A DNA stretch of 64,000 bases from Homalodisca vitripennis (taxonomy: Eukaryota > Arthropoda > Insecta > Hemiptera > Cicadellidae). Where the stretch lies: positions 26,397,001-26,461,000 of the forward strand of contig NC_060211.1 in the NCBI RefSeq assembly GCF_021130785.1, read 5' to 3'. Below the pieces are notes generated by a model, which saw only the letters and a program-made list of their open reading frames with translations, was not told the origin of the DNA and searched no databases. Both the position numbers and the translations under genes were made by a program. Positions 47,525 to 57,082 of this stretch are shown here, one piece after another. Every line of letters begins with the position of its first letter. Within the stretch, counting starts at the first letter, position 1.

Positions 47525-47790
47525 TCTGCAGCGTCTGGAATCTAACATTGTCACAGATTAATGAGACTTGATCTATGCTCCTGATGAGACAATGAGATTA
47601 TCTCTTCACCTAGGTTACACTATATTTGGCAGTCTCAGAAACTCTAGTGTCGAAACGTTTGATCTTCTTCGCCGACATTTTTGGATCTCTTCAGACGAAT
47701 ACAGCTTCACATTCCAGGAGTCAGATTTTATACGCTGCACTAAGAAGAAGGTGAACTAGAGCTGAGCTCAGCATTCACAGCTGGAGTTTA
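47525..47790. mobile_element. Family B, inverted-arm copy
   Basis: Left arm: GCTCTAGTTTATTTTTCTCT, GCAGCGTCTGGAATCTAAC. Right arm, inverted: AGTCAGATTTTATACGCTGC, ACTAAGAAGAAGGTGAACTA, GAGC. Between them lie the CGAAACGTTTGATCTTCTTC and GGATCTCTTCAGACGAA blocks in minus orientation. The arms could pair into a foldback of about 45 bp. Confidence 0.6.
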
Positions 47791-48687
47791 TAAGAGGTTC
47801 TTTGAGCAAAGACACGATACCATAGATTAACATACAAGGTAGGAGTATACCAAACCATGCGTCGGATAACAGCTTCAATGGGGTCGTAAAATTAAAAATA
47901 TGTAGCCAATTTCTTTCTTAAGATATCCTGCGGACATATACCGAGACGGACATACAGACACTCATACAAAAGAAGTTGTAATATTCCTTCGTCAAACAAT
48001 CTCTAGCACAATCGTTCAGTAAATGTCATATTTGAGCAGAATGCATATTTAATATCGTTTCATTTAAGAAATCCACGAAATATTAAAATGAAAGCTCAAT
48101 TTTACCACTTGCTTCTCCCATTTTACTACAAGTCAAACCAATATATATAACCCGTTAAATTATTTGATAGGCAATTAACATTTCAAACCTAATTGGGTTT
48201 TTGTTATATTTTGTCCACAGGAATTAGTATAAACGGTAGGTATTTTATAGCAGTTCACAACGCAACCAATATGCAACGCAGTGCACTGATCGCTGCAGTC
48301 AATTCTCGTACGTTATTTAAATAGCAGCCGGGACATCCATATACATCGGCTGCTGTTTATACAACCTCTAAACCGTCTAGTTTAACATCAGTTCATTAAA
48401 TATTGTCCCTCGTACTTGTTCACTTTACTCGATGGCTGCGCAAAACTCATGAATGAAACATTCACCAAACGGAATACGTGTAGCAGCCTTGCAGTAGACA
48501 TTCATTCATTATTTGATGGTATATTTGGTTACCATACATTACTCATCGTTCCTCTCAAGTTGTACCTTTCTAGTTTTTATTGAAGATGGATGTTTTAAAA
48601 ATATATATAGTTTCCGCCCTGTCCTATCGTTTATGTTACAGAGAGTGATTTTTTGAAAAATTAAATCAGGCTATTGCTTCTTATACA
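47791..48687. other. No gene seen
   Basis: AT-rich with a less AT-rich part at 48270-48480 (ACGCAGTGCACTGATCGCTG). No assigned product. Confidence 0.45.
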
Positions 48688-48744
<57 letters not shown>

Positions 48745-49211
48745 ATGTTGGTGTGTTTGCCCTTTATGGAATCGTAAACTATTTAACCGACCATTATGAA
48801 AATTTGTATGTATATGTATTTTTCCACAGAGAAGGTTTATATACTATGCCCATTGATGTAATTCGCCACCAGGCAGTGCTGCCAAAGATACAAGTTTTCA
48901 AAGCACCTGCACACTAAAAACTGCAATTACGAGACAGTTATGTATATTAAATAACCAAACACTATATTGAAGTTATGATGTATATTTGTCTTGAAGATAA
49001 ATTTCTGATTGAACTTAAAGTTTGAGTGTTAGACCACTTTATAATAAATTACATGTAAGTGTATGATGGCTATAAACATACACAGATTTTCTTGATCGTG
49101 GCAACAAGGCAAACTCGACATCGGCACTGGAAATATAATTTACTTGAACCAGAAGTGCACATACACAGGCAAAGCTTACGAAAAGCGTACGAAGCCGCGG
49201 GATACAGCTAG
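48688..49211 (+). mobile_element. Non-autonomous Helitron-like element, near-complete, 524 bp
   Basis: It starts TCTATATATA directly after an A and ends AAGCGTACGAAGCCGCGGGA then TACAGCTAG directly before a T. This is the 5'-TC, 3'-CTRR and A|T insertion pattern of Helitrons, without terminal inverted repeats or target duplication. The first 60 bp are a (TA)n microsatellite expanded from the TATATA start. The interior matches 14905-15588 on the opposite strand over several hundred bases. No Rep/helicase is encoded. Confidence 0.75.
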
Positions 49212-49226
49212 TATTTAATAAATACT

Positions 49227-49420
49227 AAAGTCGATTGACAGGTATTTGACCTTCCGATCATATGGTAGTTTGCTTTTATAAACACGTATGTGACAGAAAC
49301 GATCGAATACAAAATAATTGAATCATGAAAGGTAAGGACTGTGGTGTAGTGGTAACATACTCGCCCGGCAAGTGAGAGACTCGTGTTCGAGTCCCGGCGG
49401 AGAAAGTACTTCTTGCAATT
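49227..49420 (+). mobile_element. Dispersed repeat carrying a tRNA-like sequence, copy 2
   Basis: AAAGTCGATTGACAGGTATT, TGACCTTCCGATCATATGGT and GTATGTGACAGAAACGATCG match copy 1 (43364-43560). The tRNA-like part (49335-49405) keeps A box TGGTGTAGTGG, an intact anticodon stem CTCGC/GTGAG and B box GTGTTCGAGTCC, but its acceptor arm (AGGACTG against CGGAGAA) pairs at only three positions. It is therefore a pseudogene. Copy 2 lies 15 bp after the end of a Helitron-like element. Confidence 0.7.
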
Positions 49421-50470
49421 GAATGTTTATTAAAAATTAAAACAGGCTATTGCCACTTATACAAATTAAATAATATATTGTAACGTTTAGCAATGGTAAA
49501 TGATTGCAATCCTGTAATCCTTTTAAGACATGTTAAACATATTATAACTTGGCTTAAGAAACAACAAAGAACAAAATTAATAGTTTTTGTATTAAAATGT
49601 TTTTGTCGAATAGTTAATATATTCTATTATTTTTTTAACTGAGTGTAAAATCATTAAGCCGTCTAAATTATCCATTTAATCTCTAGATTTCATTAGGACT
49701 AGTTTTTGTGGTACAGATTAGCGAAAAAGTAGATACTTAGCCAAAAGCTATTAACTTTCATCTGAACAAAAACGAGTGAGAGATCGATGTTCAATGTAGA
49801 GTTCATTTTAAGCTTCTTCTTAGCTTACTTTTTGCCGACTCTCTTACTCCAGACAAACATGACTCCAGATTTCGCAAGGGCCAAGTACTTTTTTATCAAT
49901 CTATATTGATACTAAATTTGACAATTAGGTTTTTGGGTTTATGCAGTCTCGTATTTAAAAAAAACTTTTTTTCGAACTTTTTCTGCAATTTCATGTTATT
50001 GCTGTTGTAATACGATAAACGAATAATAGGATATGTCTACTACTAAATTGAAACATCCAATTCGTCGTTAATTATCGTAAATTGGGTTTACGATAAGTAA
50101 TACGATAATAATATATTGTTATTATTATTATTATTATGGAGTCTATATTATGTTTTATAATAGACTCCACGTGTAATATTCTTTTGTTCACAAGTAAATA
50201 AAATAACAAAATAGTGCTTTGTGTTTAGGAAAAATTTATAATCATAAATGGGGATACTTATTTTGCCAACATTCTTCAGAAGCATTCTCACTTCAACTAA
50301 ACGCTCTGTTTTGATTTAAAACAGCTAAATGTAACGTAATAAGTTCAGTTTTGTTTGGAAGAGAGTGAAAATAAGAACGATTTCCTTCGCGTTTTATTTA
50401 TAATTCCCCAGTAACATCCACTTTTTGATTCTCTGGGGATTGTTTGTTTTTTAGAAGATCTTGCGGTTAA
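49421..50470. other. No gene; short family B fragment at 49797-49885
   Basis: TTTTAAGCTTCTTCTTAGCT, GCCGACTCTC, ACTCCAGACAAACATGACTC is a decayed minus-oriented family B piece. GGCTATTGCCACTTATACAA at 49446 resembles GGCTATTGCTTCTTATACAT at 48669, just outside the Helitron 5' end. The rest is AT-rich. Confidence 0.45.
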
Positions 50471-50490
50471 GGGAGGGGATTGGGGAGGGG
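50471..50490 (+). other. G-quadruplex motif
   Basis: GGGAGGGGATTGGGGAGGGG has four runs of three or more G with loops of one to three bases, meeting the usual G4 rule in an otherwise AT-rich region. Confidence 0.8.
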
Positions 50491-51317
50491 AGGTACCAGG
50501 TGTGTTGGGGAACGGCTTATCTGTTCCTGGATTACGGGCAAGGACATTTTAATTAATTAAAACATCAAGATAATACATTATTTTGACGGAGCACTTCGTT
50601 CCTGGCGGATAAGAGATATTTCACCACTGTCCCTTCACAAAACCTGCTTTTACATTTTATAAGATGAGATGGACGTTCAAGTCTAGGAGCGGAAAGCCAA
50701 TTTGAACGTTATAAGCACACAACTATTGTTTTGATCGATAATAGTATTTTTCTTACAAATATGATAGATAGATGTCGAATTGGGGAGGTATCAAAAGCGT
50801 TAAATATTAAATAATAATATTTTTCTCAAATTATATTTCTTCTAATTTGAGACACATATAACCGACTATATGGCTCAAAATAATACGGAAATTATACCAT
50901 CATCAGATAACTAGATTAAAAAACTGAAAGTCACCACGTTTCAGGTATGTGTTAGCTGACTTGATTTAACTGATCTACGTGACTGCTTGTTGGTTCTAAT
51001 TGTGTGAAGCTAATAAAAGTGTGATCAGACAAAAATTTCATAATAAAAAATAAATAAAATAAATCATTTCATACTTGTAACCTTTTTGATACCCTCTAGT
51101 TTCGACCTCCATAAAAACTAGTGCGGCTGACGGTCGATTTCTTTCTCAAAATAAATTAATTTATCGATTTAAAAAAACAAGGTTGTGTACTTATATTAAA
51201 ATCAAATTAGCTCCTGTACTAGAACGAAACTTATATTAAAGACTCAGACTTAAAGTCAACGTATATTAAGTTGAGCAATTGGACATTTTTTTTAAACTAT
51301 TAGTTTAATGTTGAATT
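50491..51317. other. No gene seen
   Basis: AT-rich DNA with no repeat family member recognised. Confidence 0.45.
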
Positions 51318-51615
51318 TTGCTCCAGTTCACCTTCCTTTTATTGCAGCTTCTGGTATCTAACGCTGTCTCAGGCTTGGCTCTTGGAATCTGGAGTCGTGC
51401 TCGTCTGAAGAGATCCAAAGAAATTCGGCGACGAAGAAGCTTAAACCGAACCTTTGCATCGTTTCGATATCCGAGACACCTGTAAATAGTGATGTGTCAG
51501 TCTCATTGTGTCATCAGGTGCACAATTAAGTGCACTAAGATGTTTCTGACACGATAACTAAGCACGATGGTCAACCGAGTTTTTCACACATAACGAAGCT
51601 TTAATAAGAAGGGTT
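51318..51615 (+). mobile_element. Family B, copy 4
   Basis: The best-preserved plus-oriented half: GCTCCAGTTCACCTTCCTTT, TATTGCAGCTTCTGGTATCT, GTCTCAGGCTTGGCTCTTGG, CGTCTGAAGAGATCCAAAGA, TTCGGCGACGAAGAAGC, GCATCGTTTCGATATCCGAG, TGTGTCATCAGGTGCACAAT, AACCGAGTTTTTCACACATA. Its end is followed 13 bp later by the start of another half copy at 51628. Confidence 0.7.
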
Positions 51616-51760
51616 GATTCAATTTGAATGTTAAATTTTGCTCCAGTTCACCTTCGTTTTCATTGCAGCGTCTGGTATCTGATGCTGACTCAGGTTATTT
51701 GTGGTGTCGCCTGATGACGAAACACTTTGGTTTCGAAAGGCCTCGTCCAAAATACACAAT
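51616..51760 (+). mobile_element. Family B, copy 5 (half unit)
   Basis: TGAATGTTAAATTTTGCTCC, AGTTCACCTTCGTTTTCATT and GCAGCGTCTGGTATCTGATG start a new half unit. It then diverges into CCTGATGACGAAACACTTTG, GTTTCGAAAGGCCTCGTCC, a cgaaacg-type block like that in family A. Copies 4 and 5 are in tandem. Confidence 0.6.
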
Positions 51761-53175
51761 ATTTGAAAACTATTGTGTTAATTTGAAACATAGTATATTT
51801 ATAACATTTATAAGCTAACTTTCATTATGCTAATTGTTTTTCAAAAATTATTTTATGTGTTTACAAATTGAAATTTAGGTTAGGGAGTTTCAAAATTAGT
51901 TTTTTTTTTTATTTTCGCGTGTAAAAATTGTTAAACTAAAATACTTTCACTTATTGCATTATGAGTAACTAAATTAACTATTCTTTGTAAGTAACCCGAC
52001 CATAGATAAATACAAATCCATACAAAAATGTGAAATTTGCTCGTTTGGTTACAAAAGCTGATCACTAAATCACCCGGTAACAAGGTTATTACATGTCGGA
52101 CTAACAGTAAGTTCACGGATTTACAAATTAAATCTCACACAATAGAAACACTGGCTTCTAAACAATGGCGGAGATTGAAATCAAATACAGTATGCAAATA
52201 TGGACGGTTACAGACAATTGTTCGTAGTGGAGTGCAATTGTGCAGGACAAATACAGTCGGCGGCATGTACAGAGCTGGCGTACATTCCACGTACTGGTGT
52301 GGCATGCTGGCATGTTTGGCTGTTAAACTAATGTTTCTGTTGTGGTAATTACATGTCTATTAATTAGGCTACATTTTATCTAGCTACTTGTGTTACTATA
52401 ACGAATTGGGTTATCGGTTACAAAACATGAATAAAATTCAAGGGTTAAATTTTAATCAACTCTCCAAGTCGGTATAAAAATAGTTTTGGATTAGTTATGC
52501 CTACTAAAGGTGAACAATAACTATATCAAAGCCTATGAAATATCATTGGAGTATTGTTTTAAACCAACTAAGAATTTAAAGTCAAATAAAACCTTTTAAT
52601 GTCACTCAATATTAAAATACTTTTCTGTAAATTTTTAATCTTTATAATATCACCATCAAATAAAATAAAAACAAAACTTTAATAAAATGAGTTTAAAGCT
52701 TCTCCTCTTCTGAAAATAAAATATTCAACTAAATAAAAATTCAATAAATTCTCATAGTTCTATTTTGCATCTCGTGCTAAATTCAAATTGTGGGTTTTTT
52801 CCAGTTTCGCTGGTTTGTGTCATTTCGTTCACTATGGTCTACTATAAATTTAAATATATATTTCGTTCACTATGGTCTACTATATATAATAGTACGAAGA
52901 ATAAATAGTACTTAGCACAGAACAGAACTTATTTTACTCAAATAACAGATTTTTCCCACTTTTTTCATATCACATATATGTCAATAACTATATAAATTTA
53001 TTGTTAAATAAAATGACAGTAAATGAGTCCTAATAGGTACTTGATGTTATTATCAATATCTCTTGTTTTAAAAATTTTAAAGTATTTTTCCTGTGGTGAC
53101 GTTAATTTAACTTGTTTGTAATGTATTTTCTATACAAAATTAAAACAATTTATCTATCTATATAACTATTTATCT
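51761..53175. other. No confident gene
   Basis: A 103-codon plus frame (52037-52348) spans a less AT-rich patch at 52130-52330, but I recognise no domain. A short direct repeat, ATTTCGTTCACTATGGTCTA (52823 and 52860), occurs twice. The rest is AT-rich. Confidence 0.4.
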
Positions 53176-53790
53176 CTAACCGTTTCACTGCCGACAACGT
53201 TTTTTGACGTCGCCGACATTTACAGAAATATAAATGTATTTAAACTATTTAGTCTTCGGCATTGATAGTCACTCGCTATTTCCATGTTTTTAATTCTTAC
53301 TCTATGGATTATAATCCATGATATCTTGTTCTGGAATGTCGGAAAAAAGTGGTTTGTTTAGGAATTCGTCGTTGCGTCGCGGCGGTCGTTTTTTATCGTT
53401 CTGCTAAATTTGCTTGCTATTACTTCAGTTTACAACGATTGTTTTGTGAGTAAATACAATGGATCGTGACAGTATTGAAGACAATAAAGTGCTAGAAGAG
53501 TTACTCAGATTTAAAAGTGATAGTGAAAGTATTGATTTATTTCAAAATGGTACAGATAATAATTTAACTACCGATGGACTTGTTGACTTCTTTCCTCAAA
53601 TAACAAATATAATCAAAATAGTAACACAAACTTTCCTCTTGTGTTTTATAAGTAATTGGTATACTACAGAATTTTACAGTTTATTGCTTATTTTCAGCTT
53701 CTGATGAAGATATTGATAATGGCCCTGGAACAAGTGGGTTAGCCTCCACAGAAAAAAAAGAAAATATTAAAACATAAGTGGATTTAAATT
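53176..53790 (+). mobile_element. piggyBac-like element 5' part
   Basis: CTAA followed by CCGTTTCACTGCCGACAACG then TTTTTTGACGTC resembles a piggyBac-type end (TTAA target, one base changed, and CCNTTTNACTGCC). About 280 bp downstream a coding start follows. No DDD catalytic domain and no right terminus were found, so the copy is truncated. Confidence 0.5.
53459..53776 (+). pseudogene. piggyBac-like transposase N-terminus
   Basis: The frame starts MDRDSIEDNKVLEELLRF and is rich in Asp, Glu and Ser, like the acidic N-termini of piggyBac-type transposases. It runs through intron-like, T-rich DNA. A TTTTCAG acceptor at 53691-53697 precedes an acidic segment, SDEDIDNGPGTSGLASTEK, ending at TAA 53776. 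I infer an intron of about 100 bp between the two acidic parts. The DDE-like core and the Cys-rich C-terminal domain are missing. A host gene with an acidic N-terminus cannot be excluded, but the piggyBac-like end 280 bp upstream argues for the element. Confidence 0.4.
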
Positions 53791-54744
53791 GCAAATATGT
53801 GTAGTTATAGTGACAGTAATTGACAATGCTGGTAACAGCAATAATAATGAGAAATATATTTATGTTATACATAGTGATGTTCTTTGGTCAACTTTTTATT
53901 TTGTGTAAAAACATTTATTTTTTTAAGTTTTAAAACAAGCCTTCCTGTTTGAAAATATTTATGCATTAGCATTTGTGTAGAAAGAGGAAGAACTCGTTTA
54001 AAAAAAAAAATGTAAGTCCCGTGGTTTTCGTTTAACTGATGAAAAAATTTTATTTACAAGAAATTATTAAAACGGGCGGTAGTGTAAGAAATCTGTCAAA
54101 ATTAGGAGGCGGCAGCAGTTAAAGTGGATTATATGGAAGTTACAACATGCAGAATACTATATTGCGGTCTGCTGCAAACTGATCAGCATCAGAGGAGTCA
54201 CACCCACGACATCTTGCGGCGCCCAGTTGAACTACATCGACACTGCAGCGCTTGAGCCTTGTAGTTCTCTACTTGGACACTAGAATGCGTTACAAGTACG
54301 TTCAGCACTGTACTGCACCGAAATACGAAATTTATTGCACGATTACGATTGTACAATATAAAAAACTCCACATAATGAAACAAGCATATAGGTTAAGACA
54401 CTCTAGAGCATATAATACTCAACCCTACCTCACAGAAATTCTGAAATACAAATACGGTATTTAAATTGAACCAGCTAGCTTGTTAGTGGTAATTAGTAAT
54501 TACAGTGCTCGTTGCTCCCTTTATAAAAAAAACTGCTAATCAAGACATGCTAATCGGCGAGTATTTCAATCGATGACTGATATTCATTTTAAAATGAGTT
54601 TATTTAGAATTTATTTCCTATAAAAGCGATTACTAAATTTATCTTCAATCTTTAGCTTCCGATTATGATTTATCGCTGCAATATTATTGAGACAAAATTG
54701 TTATCACATTAAATTCACTGAAGACTTTTATGTCTATTACTGCT
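53791..54744. other. No gene seen
   Basis: AT-rich, with a less AT-rich patch at 54070-54260 (CATCTTGCGGCGCCCAGTTG). Overlapping short frames on both strands have no known domains. Confidence 0.4.
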
Positions 54745-55425
54745 AGACATGGAAAATACCGGTATTTGTCATTAACCTACTACCAAAAATAATGTGGTTA
54801 GTTGGTATTACGTTCCAGTAACCTGTTACCAGCTGACACACGTTCGGTATTAGCATCATGCTGTTACTGAACGGACGTTATTAAGTTGCAGGTAAACTGA
54901 GTCAGACTAAATCTACATCTGTGGGGCTATTTAGACATAGTATACAAGAAAGTTTAACTAAGTCAGTCCAATGTAATATTTTGACTGATAAACTACTTTG
55001 AAATGTACTAATTCTAAACTGGTTATTTAAACATTTCACTGTGCAATACAATTTTATTGTTTAGTATACAAAAACAACAAACTCACCACAATGTAGTATT
55101 TAGAGAAATAAACTGCTTTAAAATAGACTATTTATAATTACAGTAATGATTTCTGAGAACGAACAATTGAATTACCAATAAGTTGGGTTTGTATATTTCG
55201 ATAAATCTGTTTTTATTTATTTATTTCTATCTGATAATCTAATATTTTATTCCCTGTCCATCCCGTACCATCCACCTACTCAGTAACCTAATACCAGAAA
55301 GACGTTATGAGAACGCCCAAATCATTCAGCCCAGCTGTTACTGAAATAACAGGGAATTACTGGTAACACGCTATCCCGGTAATAGGTTGGTTACTAAGGA
55401 GTAACAGTGATACTGACTCTAATAT
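54745..55425. repeat. Region rich in GTTACC/GGTAAC-type motifs, possible TIR element
   Basis: The left edge carries AAAATACCGGTATTTGTCAT, AGTAACCTGTTACCAGCTG and GCTGTTACTGAACGG. The right edge carries CTCAGTAACCTAATACCAG, AGCTGTTACTGAAATAACAG, ACTGGTAACACG, CCCGGTAATAGGTTGGTTAC and AAGGAGTAACAG. The motifs face each other in mixed orientation around an AT-rich middle. I could not define exact termini or a target duplication. Confidence 0.35.
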
Positions 55426-55704
55426 ATCATATTATACTATAAATAATATTTTATACATTATCGAATAGTCATAATTATTTTATGTTATTACTATCACATT
55501 ACTTTCATGAATGTTTTTCAACGAGCATTTTAATATATAAATATTGTAATAATTGAAACAAAATTTACAACTGGGGCTCGTACAATTAAATGGTTTGCTA
55601 AATTAAAAATCAATCATGAATAATTTACATTCTTGATTTTGTTAACATAAAAGAGCTTCCGTTTTTAATTTGAGAAGACAGCAGGTAAAAAATAGTATAG
55701 ACCT
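55426..55704. other. No gene seen
   Basis: AT-rich spacer. Confidence 0.45.
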
Positions 55705-55830
55705 TTAACCCATTCCCGGAATGCCAGGAATCGATAACTGCACAAGGAGTCTGGCATGTGCTGCACCCTAGCAGAGAATTGGCACACTATTTGGTCATGT
55801 CATTTATCCGCAGACCTTTGTTATTGTACA
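55705..55830 (+). mobile_element. piggyBac-like terminus, isolated
   Basis: TTAA followed by CCCATTCCCGGAATGCCAGG. The inner palindrome CATTCCCGGAATG and the TTAA-CCC start suit a piggyBac-type end, and the next 100 bp are less AT-rich. No partner end is seen. Confidence 0.3.
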
Positions 55831-56525
55831 AAAACAAATAAATTATGAATGAGCTGTTTAGTTTTCATTATTCTCTACTTCAAGAATTTATTTAATTTTT
55901 AAAATTTTATATTATAAATTGTAATAAATGTACATAAAATCCATATCCGAACATTTTTCTGATTATTATTTTAAAATCATACTAATATTTAAAAGTGCGA
56001 GAGCTTTATGTTTGGATTTTTGCATGTTTCACAAACTCAAGTGATGATTTAGGTGACATTTGACATGAGTATTGCTTAGAAATAAGAATAAAAAATATAC
56101 ATATTTTGAATTGGAAATACTGCTCATTCTAAAATACGTATTCCATAATTTTATATTTCCATGAACAATACACTATTTGTCATGGAATGCGGAAATATTT
56201 ATTTTAGTTCTGATTGTGAACTAACTTTTACTATAATGGTAACAGTGATAAATCCATACTATTTAGTTTATTTTAGATACACGAAACCTCTGATCCCCTT
56301 AATATTAAAAACTGGAATGATGTCTACTTGGACTTGGTCTAAATGGAATGTTTCCAGCTTAAAATCATCATAGTGGTCCATCATACTACAGTGATAAAAT
56401 CATCACAGACCTAAAATATCTCAAATGTTACTAAAACCATTGGAGGTATTAAAATTTCAATATCAAATATCAAGGAATGTTGCAGATAAATTCTATTTAT
56501 TTCACTGGTACCATAAACTGTTACA
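55831..56525. other. No gene seen
   Basis: AT-rich; the 70-codon plus frame at 56161-56373 has no known domain. Confidence 0.45.
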
Positions 56526-56965
56526 TTATCCTAATTCAAGACCTCAAACTACTGCTTTTTAAACAGCTTAACTATTCGAAAATGGAACCAGGAGATTGGA
56601 ATATTGCACTGACTTTTCATCACTTTTCACAAGAGTGTTTGTTATGCCGTTTAAAGAGGATATACCTATGATATAAGTGCGAAGCCGTGAGTAGTTATGT
56701 AATAAATCTTGAAATTGTTGGTGTTTTTGTAATTTTGGAATGTGAATTTTGAGTTTAGCTCCAGTTCACCTTCCTCTTAGGGCAGCTTCTGGCATCTGAC
56801 TCCAGATCATAGGAATCAAGCCTGTGACAGCATCAGATTCCAGTCGCTGCATTATGAGGAAGATGAAGCTAAACTCAACATTCATCACACTGAATCAACC
56901 CTTTCCACCATACCTGGGTTATATGTAGAAAATTCGGTTGCTCACCATGCTAAAACTTCTTGAAT
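56526..56965. mobile_element. Family B, copy 6, with foldback arms
   Basis: The module at 56526-56745 matches 47277-47500. It is followed by a left arm (GAGTTTAGCTCCAGTTCACC, TTCCTCTTAGGGCAGCTTCT, GGCATCTGA; 56754-56802) and an inverted right arm (CAGATTCCAGTCGCTGCATT, ATGAGGAAGATGAAGCTAAA, CTCAAC; 56833-56882) around a loop of about 30 bp. The minus-oriented edge (ACCTGGGTTATATGTAGAAA, ATTCGGTTGCTCACC) matches the outer edge of other copies. Confidence 0.7.
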
Positions 56966-57006
56966 TCTTAAATATATATATGGAACGAATAATGATATGT
57001 ATTAAT

Positions 57007-57082
57007 GGCGCAGTGTAGCGGGTACAACTGTTATCGCAAGATAACCCAATCAAACAACGACGAGCGTGGCTGCTGCTTGGAT
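57007..57082 (+). mobile_element. 5S-rRNA-derived SINE, 5' part (interrupted)
   Basis: GCGCAGTGTAGCGGGTACAA, ATCAAACAACGACGAGCGTG and GCTGCTGCTTGGAT correspond to the start of the copy at 61803. The AAGCAACGTCGxGCG ... TACTTGGATGGGTGACCGC pattern is that of the 3' half of 5S rRNA, which contains the Pol III internal control region. The SINE is cut at GCTTGGAT by the P-like element and resumes at 58618. Confidence 0.8.
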
